This document shows positions 1-6,571 of a DNA stretch of 8,759 nt, piece after piece. The DNA lies in the NCBI GenBank assembly GCA_002084765.1, contig NBMB01000081.1, positions 1 through 8,759 of the forward strand, written 5' to 3'. The notes beneath the pieces were generated by a model, which saw nothing but the letters and a program-made list of their open reading frames with translations, did not search any database and was not told where the DNA came from. A program made the position numbers and the translations under genes. The stretch's first letter is position 1. The number at the start of each line of letters is the position of its first letter. This DNA comes from Candidatus Cloacimonetes bacterium 4572_55. Lineage in GTDB: Bacteria; 4572-55.

Positions 1-1258
1 GAAAAAATGGAAAGACTCCGTTTGCTGCCGGAATAATCAATTATGTAGCGTTTTGTGACGGCGAACCTGGGGCCCAGATATACTCAGCTGCCGGTGAGCG
101 GGAGCAAGCAGCATTGGTGTTCCGGCACGCAGCTGGGATGGTACACCGTAATTCTGAGTTAAATAGTCAATCAAGGGTTTATCGCACCTATAAATCAATC
201 GAATACGGTGGTGGATCTACAGTTTACAAAGCATTGTCTGCTGATTCTGACACAAAGCATGGATTAAATGCCCACCTTGTTATCAATGACGAGCTTCATG
301 TCCAGCCGAATCGCGACTTAGTTGATACATTGGAAACAGCGACTGCATCCAGAACACAGCCATTGACTCTCCATATCACGACGGCTGGCTTTGACAGATC
401 CACGATCTGCTACGAGAAATACGACTACGCTAAAAAAGTGCGGGACGGCATCATTGATAACCCTTACTTCCTCCCGGTGATCTATGAGGCTGATACAGAG
501 GACGACTGGACAATGGAGGACACTTGGGCCAAAGCGAACCCAAACCTTGGTGTATCGGTTGAGATTGACTATATTCGGCAGGCGTGCAAGGAGGCTCAAC
601 AGATCCCCGCTAAAGAGAATACTTTTAAGCGGCTGCATTTGAATATCTGGACTGAGCAGGATGTTCGGTGGATCTCAAGTGACAAGTGGGACGAGTTAGC
701 TGGCAAGGTAGACACAGATGTTTCCATATCAAACCATTCTTTTTTGCACCCAGAGAGAACGCTATCCATCGTGAGAAGAAAGACGGCGTGCCTTACTTGA
801 CTTGGGCCAGAGAGAATCACATTGAGCTTACTAGTGGTGATGTGGTTGATTATGACCATGTGCGTAAGCGGATTAACGATATTGGCAAACAGTACAACAT
901 CCGAGGCATCGCCGCTGACCGTTGGAACTCCACACAGCTTATCACCCAATTAGCCGGTGACGGATTCGAGGTGGTTCCGTTCGGGCAGGGCTTTGCCTCG
1001 ATGTCAGCCCCTTCAAAGAAGTTAGAGGAGCTTATCCTTAAAGGTGCGATCACTCACGATAACAACCCAGTGATGAATTGGTGTATGTCAAATGTATCTA
1101 TTAAAGAGGATGTGGCAGAGAATATTAAGCCAATCAAAGCCAAAAAAACAGAACGTATCGATGGGGTGGTTGCGATGGTGATGGCTCTTGGCCTGTCGAT
1201 TCAAGCGGAAATACTAAAACCATCAGTCTATGAAACTCGCGGGGCATTGATATTATGA
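1..1258 (+). pseudogene. Phage terminase large subunit (HK97 gp2-like, Terminase_1), 5'-partial and disrupted
   Basis: The large terminase is the ATP-driven motor and endonuclease that packages phage DNA through the portal. The reading frame enters from upstream. The Walker A motif KNGKT is encoded at 3-17, a Walker B with catalytic Glu (LVINDELH, DE codons 288-293) follows, and the coupling motif TTAG lies at 378-389. This ATPase frame runs to a stop at 798-800. The nuclease half continues in a different frame: FHIKPFFFAPREN from 722, then DGVPYLTWA, AADRW (Asp codon 917-919) and RIDG (Asp codon 1160-1162), stopping at 1256-1258. Between WDELAGKVDTD and FHIKPFFF, this family normally has roughly 30-40 residues including a GLDLssttDlT motif with the first nuclease Asp; it is absent in every frame. 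A simple deletion with length of 1 modulo 3 would explain both the loss and the frame change. The stop overlaps the portal start (ATGA). Family call is firm; whether the break is biological or an assembly error is open. Confidence 0.88.
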
Positions 1259-2694
1259 AAATATTTGGTTTTCTAAGACCCAAACAGCAGGCGTCATCTC
1301 ATTCTGTGTGGGATGATTTTTGGTATAACGCTGTCGGTTCATTGACGAGTTCTGGTGTTGCAGTAACACCAGAAAACGCTATGAAGGTAGCGAGCATATG
1401 GGCTTGTAACAAGGTTATTTCAGAGACGGTTGCAATGCTCCCTTTGATTATGTATCGTCGGTGTGGCAATGAGGGGAAAGAGCGAGCCAAAGATCAACAC
1501 TTGTACAGTATATTGCGATATTCACCAAATGACCATCTAACCTCGTTTGAGTTTCGCGAAACAATGCAGACGCACTTGAACTTATACGGCAATGCGTATT
1601 CCGAGATTATATGGGCTGGGCGGGCCGGTGCTGAGGTGTTGGCTCTCGATATTCCGATACACCCTACACATGTTCATCACATCACAGAAGATGTGCAGGG
1701 GACCCACTGGTACGAGATAAGGGTCCCAGGCAAGGATGACAGGCGTATTCGACAGGACGATCTTTTACATATCAGAAATCTCCGGTTGAGTGGGGCAAAG
1801 GGTGTTTCACCGATACAGATGGGCGATGAATCTATTGGGCTGGCTCTGGCGGCTGAACATTTTGGGGCTTCGTTTTTCAAGAATGGAGCCAATCCATCAT
1901 TGCATCTTTCGCATCCGCAAACATTATCTGGTTCTGCGATAGAAAAACTCCGAAAATCAGTATTAAAACATAAAGAAAATGGTATATTGATAACCGAAGA
2001 AGGTATGACGATCAATCTTCTGTCAACTCCACCGAACAAAGCGCAGTTTATTGAAACTCGGCAGTTTCAAATCGAGGAAGTTTGCCGTTGGTATCGGATG
2101 CCGCCGCACAAAATTGCTCATTTGCTCCGTGCGACCTTCTCAAATATTGAGCATCAGGCATTAGAGTTTGTTACTGATACGATCATGCCTTGGTTGACGA
2201 GGTGGGAGCAGCGAATAGATAAGCAGCTTATCGGCGACAACGACTATTTTAGTGAGTTTCTTGTTGACTCGTTGCTCCGTGGCGATTCAAAAAGCCGGTT
2301 CGAGTCTTATCAGATACAAATACAAAACGGTATCCGTTCTCCCAATGAGGTTCGTATTATCGAAAACATGAACCCAAGGGACGGTGGTGATGAATATTTC
2401 AGACCCATGAATATGACCACGGATGCGGAGGTGGCATCGCAGCCAAACGAAGCCTTTGTTGATGATGTCTCGGCCAGGATAGCATCCGCAGAACAACGAG
2501 AGATTGTCAAGCAAGCGGGTAAATCTGGGTGGGAAAACAAGTTTTACGACAGACATTCGAGTTATATTCTCAGGGCTATCCGCCCATTTAATATCAACCT
2601 TGATCCTATTGAACTTACATCGTTAAAAGCAAACGGAAACCTACGAGAACATATTAAGAACAGAATTACGGAGGCAATCAATGGATTATCATAA
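1255..2694 (+). CDS. Phage portal protein (HK97 gp3-like, Phage_portal family)
   Basis: The portal forms the dodecameric ring at one capsid vertex through which DNA enters and leaves, and it nucleates head assembly and binds the terminase. Family signatures in order are VTPENAMKVASIWACNKVI (about 37-55), ETVAMLPL (57-64), LYGNAYSEI (110-118), GVSPIQMGDESIGLA (183-197), ASFFKNGANPS (205-215) and the helical FSNIEHQALEFVTDTIMPWL (295-314). The core seems to end near residue 390; about 85 further residues (RIASAEQREIVKQAGKSGWENKFYD...) form a charged, probably helical tail. At 479 residues it is longer than many members, which are nearer 400-430. The start overlaps the terminase stop as ATGA, with only a weak ribosome binding site, which suggests translational coupling to the broken upstream gene. 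The protease start lies 14 nt inside its 3' end. A 10-bp perfect inverted repeat lies in codons 32-40. Confidence 0.95.
   Translation: MKIFGFLRPKQQASSHSVWDDFWYNAVGSLTSSGVAVTPENAMKVASIWACNKVISETVAMLPLIMYRRCGNEGKERAKDQHLYSILRYSPNDHLTSFEFRETMQTHLNLYGNAYSEIIWAGRAGAEVLALDIPIHPTHVHHITEDVQGTHWYEIRVPGKDDRRIRQDDLLHIRNLRLSGAKGVSPIQMGDESIGLALAAEHFGASFFKNGANPSLHLSHPQTLSGSAIEKLRKSVLKHKENGILITEEGMTINLLSTPPNKAQFIETRQFQIEEVCRWYRMPPHKIAHLLRATFSNIEHQALEFVTDTIMPWLTRWEQRIDKQLIGDNDYFSEFLVDSLLRGDSKSRFESYQIQIQNGIRSPNEVRIIENMNPRDGGDEYFRPMNMTTDAEVASQPNEAFVDDVSARIASAEQREIVKQAGKSGWENKFYDRHSSYILRAIRPFNINLDPIELTSLKANGNLREHIKNRITEAINGLS
1350..1374 (+). repeat. Perfect 10-bp inverted repeat in the early portal gene
   Basis: TTCTGGTGTT (1350-1359) and AACACCAGAA (1365-1374) are exact reverse complements around a 5-nt loop (GCAGT). 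The repeat lies within codons 32-40 of the portal gene, encoding SSGVAVTPE, a region that is itself conserved in portals, so codon choice could produce it by chance. In mRNA it would form a stable hairpin about 95 nt after the start codon. Confidence 0.7.
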
Positions 2695-3550
2695 TATCGC
2701 TCATTTCTTCGGCAGTAGCATCTGGGGCATTATGCCAGAAAAAATGGATGCTATGCTTGATTTTATCAACATTAAACTGTCTGGCGGCGACTCTGTTGAA
2801 ATGGAAGCTAAGAAAGCAACGAGCTTCCGTGTCAGCAAGGGCAATATCGCTGTTATTCCTCTTTATGGGATTGTGTCTCAGCGAATGAACATGCTGACAC
2901 AGGTGTCCGGCGGTACTTCAACAGAGGTTTTCGGTGGGTATTTTGACAATCTCATGGCTGATAACTCGGTGAGTGCGATTGTCATAGATGTTGACTCGCC
3001 TGGAGGAAATGTTTTTGGGGTGTCTGAGCTTGCCGACAAGATATACGCGTCAAGGGGGCAGAAGCCAGTTATCGCCGTCGCTAATTCGCTGATGGCAAGT
3101 GCTGCCTATTGGATTGCTTCGGCGGCTGACGAGATTGTTATAACGCCCGGTGGCGAAGTAGGTTCGATTGGTGTTATGGCTGTCCATAAAGATATGTCAG
3201 AGGCAGCCGCAAAAGATGGCGTAAAACACACTATTATCCGTGCAGGGAAATACAAGGCTGAGGGGAATCCGTATGAGCCTATTGGTGACGAGGCGAAGGA
3301 TTTTATTCAGCAGCAGGTTGATTCTCGTTACGACGATTTTGTTGGGGCAGTTGCAAGGTATCGGGGTGTGACAGTACAACATGTAAATCAACATTTTGGG
3401 CAGGGCCGTGTTTTCGACGCGGCGATGGCGGTTGATGCTGGGATGGTGGATAGGGTTGGGACGCTTCAGCAGGTGCTTATAGATATTCGACCAAATCCAC
3501 GGAAGTTAAATAACCGTAAGGCAATTTTGAATGAGCGAATCAGACGGTAG
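2681..3550 (+). CDS. S49-family (SppA/lambda C-like) capsid maturation protease
   Basis: This serine peptidase cleaves the N-terminal delta region of the capsid protein and other procapsid components during maturation. In the S49 fold, GNIAVIPLYGIV (54-65) begins the core, DSPGG (105-109) supplies the oxyanion-side glycines, and NSLMASAAYW (135-144) contains the likely nucleophile Ser140. AGKYKAEGNPYEP (188-200) contains the general-base lysine, most likely Lys192 by alignment with SppA-type enzymes. There is no signal peptide, as expected for a virion enzyme acting inside the procapsid. The start at 2681 has GGAGG at 2670-2674 with 6-nt spacing and overlaps the portal by 14 nt. At 289 residues it is a protease-only form: there is no long C-terminal scaffold like lambda C/Nu3. 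The last roughly 20 residues are basic (KLNNRKAILNERIRR). The assignment to S49 is strong; its exact cleavage site in the capsid protein cannot be seen. Confidence 0.94.
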   Translation: MDYHNIAHFFGSSIWGIMPEKMDAMLDFINIKLSGGDSVEMEAKKATSFRVSKGNIAVIPLYGIVSQRMNMLTQVSGGTSTEVFGGYFDNLMADNSVSAIVIDVDSPGGNVFGVSELADKIYASRGQKPVIAVANSLMASAAYWIASAADEIVITPGGEVGSIGVMAVHKDMSEAAAKDGVKHTIIRAGKYKAEGNPYEPIGDEAKDFIQQQVDSRYDDFVGAVARYRGVTVQHVNQHFGQGRVFDAAMAVDAGMVDRVGTLQQVLIDIRPNPRKLNNRKAILNERIRR

Positions 3551-3626
3551 TCTGTTTGTGTATCGGGCGGTAGCTCGTATTGTTAGTTTAACATAAATAT
3601 GAATGTCATTTTTAAGGAATATTACA
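3551..3626 (+). other. Intergenic gap between protease and major capsid gene
   Basis: This 76-nt gap is the longest in the window. Its 3' half is AT-rich and contains the ribosome binding site AAGGA (3614-3618) for the capsid gene. A 5-bp hairpin (CAGAC/GTCTG, 3541-3554) spans the protease stop codon and is too weak to call a terminator. TTGTGT (3556-3561) and TATTGT (3578-3583) with 16-nt spacing loosely resemble a sigma70 promoter, but not well enough to annotate. Confidence 0.5.
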
Positions 3627-4940
3627 ATGACGAAACTGAAAAAGCTGCAAGTGCAGCGAAAAAAGGCGTTGGAAGAAGCGGCTAAGATTGTTGATCTTGC
3701 CGAATCCGAAGACCGAGACATGACGGCAGAAGAAGTCGAATCATATGATGACTTTATTCTTGCCGCTGACTCACTTGAGTCCCGTGTGTTAAGGCAGAAG
3801 AAAATTGAAGAATCTCTAAATATCAATGACGCGATTGAGATCCCAGAGGCCGAAGCAGTATCTGGCGGCGTCCCAGTCATTATGCAAGACCCGAATCGTG
3901 GTTTTGGCGGCATGGGTGAGTTTGCGATAAAGGTTGCTGAGGTTTACTCCAACAACCAAATCGACGATCGCTTGCAAAAGATGGCAGCGGCAACAGGGAT
4001 GAGCCAGGCCTCTGGTCCAGACGGTGGGTACGTCGTACCTCCAACATTCAGTTCAGATATTTATGAGGGTCTGATGGGTGGTTCCGAGAGTCTGCTGTCT
4101 CAGGTTGACAGTTACACTGTAACGGGTGAAAGTTTAACATTTCCCGGCAATGCTGAGACATCACGCGCGACAGGCTCCCGTTGGGGCGGTGTGAGATCGT
4201 ATTGGCTCGCTGAGGCATCTCAGATGACGACAAGTAAGCCGGCTTTCAGGCAAATCAAGGTTGAACCGCAACAGTTGGCTGTGATGGTTTATGCGACTGA
4301 TAAACTCCTGAAGAACTCGACTGCAATGGGTCAGTATATTTCTCGCGCAGCGACTGATGAGATCAGCTTCATGGTCGGTGATTCAATTCTTAACGGCGAT
4401 GGGGCCGGTAAGCCGAAGGGTATCCTTACCTCCGGCGCAACTGTTTCCGTTGCAAAGGAAACATCCCAAGCGGCTAAAACTATTGTCGCAGCCAACATTA
4501 ATAAGATGTGGGCAAGATTAGCACCCAGAAGTTGGAATAACGCCGTCTGGTTGATGAACCAGGATTGTTTACCTCAACTTGACGGTGTTAATATCGTAAC
4601 TACGGATGTTGGCGGAACTGCGACCGCTGGCGGCTTCGACGCGAAATTGTACGATTCCGCTAAGATGACTCTCAAGGGTCGTCCGATTATTCCGATAGAG
4701 TATTGCCCCACATTGGGCGATGCAGGCGACATCATCCTTGCTGACATGAAGGGGTATGTTGCTGGTTTACGTGGTGGCGTAGAATCTGCAATGAGCATCC
4801 ATCTGCGATTTGACTACAATGAGACAGTTTTTCGTTTCATTTTTGAAGTCGATGGACAGACTTGGCTCAGCTCTGCAATTACGCCGTTTAAGGGTTCTAG
4901 TACTTTGAGCCACTTTGTAAAATTGGCCGCAAGAGCGTAA
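3627..4940 (+). CDS. Major capsid protein (HK97 gp5-like fold)
   Basis: This is the main shell protein, expected to form the icosahedral lattice. Residues 1-65 are highly charged and probably helical or coiled-coil (KKLQVQRKKALEEAAK, then MTAEEVESYDDF), matching the delta region that acts as scaffold and is removed by the neighbouring protease. The fold proper starts near GPDGGYVVPPTFSSDIYE (130-147). Family signatures follow: ATGSRWGGVRSYWLAEA (181-197), SILNGDGAGKPKGIL (253-267), GYVAGLRGG (377-385) and the C-terminal FRFIFEVDGQTW...PF (402-421). I chose ATG 3627 rather than in-frame ATG 3603: AAGGA at 3614-3618 sits 8 nt before 3627, and the eight extra residues (MSFLRNIT) look unlike the family. 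No independent scaffold gene is present between protease and capsid gene. The delta cleavage point probably lies within about residues 100-130, by analogy with HK97; that is inference. Confidence 0.95.
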   Translation: MTKLKKLQVQRKKALEEAAKIVDLAESEDRDMTAEEVESYDDFILAADSLESRVLRQKKIEESLNINDAIEIPEAEAVSGGVPVIMQDPNRGFGGMGEFAIKVAEVYSNNQIDDRLQKMAAATGMSQASGPDGGYVVPPTFSSDIYEGLMGGSESLLSQVDSYTVTGESLTFPGNAETSRATGSRWGGVRSYWLAEASQMTTSKPAFRQIKVEPQQLAVMVYATDKLLKNSTAMGQYISRAATDEISFMVGDSILNGDGAGKPKGILTSGATVSVAKETSQAAKTIVAANINKMWARLAPRSWNNAVWLMNQDCLPQLDGVNIVTTDVGGTATAGGFDAKLYDSAKMTLKGRPIIPIEYCPTLGDAGDIILADMKGYVAGLRGGVESAMSIHLRFDYNETVFRFIFEVDGQTWLSSAITPFKGSSTLSHFVKLAARA

Positions 4941-4953
4941 GGAGACCATGAAA

Positions 4954-5424
4954 ATGGCAAAACGATTAGTAGATACAACCAAAATCGTAACCGGGCTTGC
5001 TCCGGTTACGCCATCAACAAGTACGCCCGACTATGTGAGCATGAAAGATTTCTCGCATTTGACGATAATACTTTCGGTGGACAACGGCAGCACTGTTACA
5101 GGTTCGGCTATCACGGTATCCGAAGCCACGGCGGTTGCTGGTACAAATGCCCAGACATTGACTCTGACGAAGATGTGGGCCAACACGGACACAGCGGCGA
5201 CAGACGCATTGACTGAGACTGCTGTAATATCAAACACTTTCACAACCGACACAACTGACGCCAAGAACCTCTTGTATGTTATCGAGGTTGAGGCAAACGA
5301 GTTATCTTCCGGTTTTGACTGTTTGGCTGTTACCGCTGGTGACGCGGCCAATATGGTACTGAGTGCTACTTACATTCTGAGTGGTGCAAGGTATCTGGCG
5401 GCTTCGACGGCGATCACTGACTAA
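4954..5424 (+). CDS. Uncharacterised Thr/Ala-rich protein in capsid-decoration position
   Basis: I cannot assign a defined family. It lies 13 nt after the major capsid gene, where many siphoviruses encode a decoration or capsid-stabilising protein, and the composition fits a secreted-like, beta-rich virion surface protein: many Thr, Ala, Ser and Val, few charges, no Trp apart from MWAN near residue 74, and no transmembrane segment. Alternating segments such as LTIILSV, GSAITVSEA, AQTLTLTKMW and NLLYVIEVEA suggest beta strands, probably one or two sandwich domains. Start choice: AAGGAGA at 4939-4945 gives 8-nt spacing to ATG 4954 (MAKRLVDTT) but only 2 nt to ATG 4948, so 4954 is preferred (156 residues). 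It is bracketed by two strong hairpins, one inside codons 11-19 and one just after the stop. Decoration protein is the best guess from position; a neck or minor head protein is possible. Confidence 0.7.
   Translation: MAKRLVDTTKIVTGLAPVTPSTSTPDYVSMKDFSHLTIILSVDNGSTVTGSAITVSEATAVAGTNAQTLTLTKMWANTDTAATDALTETAVISNTFTTDTTDAKNLLYVIEVEANELSSGFDCLAVTAGDAANMVLSATYILSGARYLAASTAITD
4986..5010 (+). repeat. Perfect 9-bp inverted repeat in the 5' end of the decoration-candidate gene
   Basis: CGTAACCGG (4986-4994) and CCGGTTACG (5002-5010) are exact reverse complements with a 7-nt loop (GCTTGCT). It begins 32 nt after the ATG at 4954 and covers codons 11-19 (KIVTGLAPVT region). A GC-rich hairpin this close to a start codon could pause ribosomes or protect the 5' part of the transcript; that is inference. 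Confidence 0.7.
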
Positions 5425-5432
5425 CTTTAGCA

Positions 5433-5458
5433 GGGCAGGGGGTTTCGGCCTCCTGCCC
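5433..5458 (+). terminator. GC-rich hairpin after the capsid/decoration genes (terminator-like, no U-tract)
   Basis: Left arm GGGCAGGGGG (5433-5442) pairs with right arm CCTCCTGCCC (5449-5458), giving a 10-bp stem with one G.U pair and a 6-nt loop TTTCGG. It sits 8 nt after the stop of the decoration candidate and 13 nt before the next gene. The bases after it (GTTAAGGC) are not a T-run, so classical intrinsic termination would be inefficient. It could be a partial terminator or an RNA-stabilising 3' end that keeps capsid and decoration transcripts more abundant than the connector genes. The AAGG just downstream (5462-5465) is the ribosome binding site of the next gene. Confidence 0.5.
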
Positions 5459-5471
5459 GTTAAGGCTGATT

Positions 5472-6257
5472 ATGTATACAAAAATAACGAATGAACCGAC
5501 GGTTGAGCCGGTGAGCTTGACGGAGGCGAAACTCCATTTGCGAGTTGACCATAACGATGATGATGTTCTGATTGCAGGTCTGATACAGTCTGCTCGTCAG
5601 TCATGCGAGAATTATGAAGGCAAATCGTACTGCGTGAGGACTTATACGCTCAAGATGGATTCGCTTTTCGATGTGTGTTTGCCGTATCCTCCACTAATTT
5701 CGGTGGACTCGATTACTTATATAGATGATGACGGTGATACACAGACGCTTTCGACAGATATTTACGATATAGACACGCATTCAGACCCGGGGTATATTTA
5801 TTTGGCATATAATCAGACATGGCCGATGACTCGATCTGAGCTTAACGCTGTCACGATCACATATAAATCTGGTTACATGACAAAGTTTACATGTTCCGGT
5901 GACACTTTGACTGTAAACGAAGCAATCTTGTCTGACGGGGACACGGTTTTGTTAGTGACCGATCAGGGTGATCTGCCCGCCGAATTAGCCGAATCAACAA
6001 CCTATTGGGTGCGAGATGTGTCTGGGTTAACTCTAAAGCTGTCTGCGACTGATGGCGGTGCTGCGATCACAACAACTGACGCTGGGACAGGGACGCATTT
6101 AATTGGTGCGACGGCTATCCCTGCCAGAGTGTGTGCGGCGATAAAGTTGATCGTTGCCCATTTATACGAGCATCGAGAAGAATTATCTGAGACCAAGCTT
6201 GAACCTATGCTGTTTGCGGCAAGAAGTTTATTGTTTGACAGGAATATGACCGTATGA
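5472..6257 (+). CDS. Head-tail connector (HK97 gp6-like) with an inserted beta-type domain
   Basis: gp6-like proteins form the ring under the portal that joins head and tail. The N-terminal half has the family pattern: EPVSLTEAKLHLRVDHNDDDVLIAGLIQSARQ (12-43), ENYEGKSY (46-53), PPLISVDSITYID (73-85) and AVTITYKSGY (126-135). The C-terminal helix also fits: AIPARVCAAIKLIVAHLYEHRE (215-236), then LLFDRN (254-258). In ordinary members these two parts are nearly adjacent. Here about 75 residues (roughly 137-213) lie between them, with SGDTLTVNEAILSDGDTVLLVT, GDLPAELAESTTYWV and DAGTGTHLI. That pattern resembles a small beta module seen repeatedly in phage structural proteins, giving 261 residues instead of the more usual 100-200. 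AAGG at 5462-5465 is 6 nt before the ATG. The stop overlaps the next start (ATGA, 6254-6257). Confidence 0.88.
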   Translation: MYTKITNEPTVEPVSLTEAKLHLRVDHNDDDVLIAGLIQSARQSCENYEGKSYCVRTYTLKMDSLFDVCLPYPPLISVDSITYIDDDGDTQTLSTDIYDIDTHSDPGYIYLAYNQTWPMTRSELNAVTITYKSGYMTKFTCSGDTLTVNEAILSDGDTVLLVTDQGDLPAELAESTTYWVRDVSGLTLKLSATDGGAAITTTDAGTGTHLIGATAIPARVCAAIKLIVAHLYEHREELSETKLEPMLFAARSLLFDRNMTV

Positions 6258-6571
6258 ACACAGGGAGACTCCGACATCGTTTAGCATTACAGGTCGAAAC
6301 CCAGAGTCAGGGTGCGACGGGCGAGGTTGCTTCGTCCTATGCCACCGATACGACTGTGTGGGGGGCTCTTTCGCCTGTCAGTGGCCGTGAAATGGAACAG
6401 GCACGGCAGATTAGTGAGGAGATCACTTATAAGGCAGTGATTCGATATTATTCTTCATTGACGACGGAGTATAGGATTTTGTATGATTCAAGAGTTTTTG
6501 AGATCGCGAATATACAGAATTTCAACGAGCGTAATATTTACCAAATTTTGCTATTGAAGGAGGTTAAGTGA
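6254..6571 (+). CDS. Head-tail adaptor / joining protein (SPP1 gp16-like)
   Basis: This small connector protein is expected to form the ring closing the head channel between the gp6-like ring and the tail. At 105 residues it has the family's usual length, and it matches throughout: MNTGRLRHRLALQ at the N-terminus, WGALSPVSGREMEQARQI (36-53), an EITYKAVIRYY strand (56-66) and ILYDSRVFEIANIQNFNERN (75-94). The order of a beta-barrel with a central loop is inferred from the family. The start overlaps the upstream stop by ATGA with only a weak AGGA (6240-6243), so it is probably translated by reinitiation. Its end overlaps the next gene by GTGA (6568-6571). Confidence 0.9.
   Translation: MNTGRLRHRLALQVETQSQGATGEVASSYATDTTVWGALSPVSGREMEQARQISEEITYKAVIRYYSSLTTEYRILYDSRVFEIANIQNFNERNIYQILLLKEVK

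Noticed and set aside
318-638. Antisense reading frames throughout the window (for example 318-638, 1677-2039, 3506-3913 and 6538-6894 on the minus strand)
   Set aside because: All lie opposite well-supported genes, show no recognisable domains or spaced ribosome binding sites, and are expected shadows of the coding strand.
686-1258. Independent gene starting at GTG 686 encoding only the nuclease half of the terminase
   Set aside because: The first roughly 12 residues in that frame (VSWQGRHRC) look nothing like the family, no ribosome binding site precedes GTG 686, and the catalytic motif I is missing; it is better treated as the second half of a broken gene.
3603-3626. Upstream start (ATG 3603) for the major capsid protein
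   Set aside because: AAGGA at 3614-3618 lies downstream of that ATG and is ideally spaced for ATG 3627.
3551-3626. Promoter ahead of the major capsid gene
   Set aside because: TTGTGT/TATTGT with 16-nt spacing is a poor sigma70 match and is the sort of pair expected by chance in AT-rich sequence.
4948-4953. Upstream start (ATG 4948) for the decoration candidate
   Set aside because: Only 2 nt separate it from AAGGAGA (4939-4945); ATG 4954 has 8-nt spacing.
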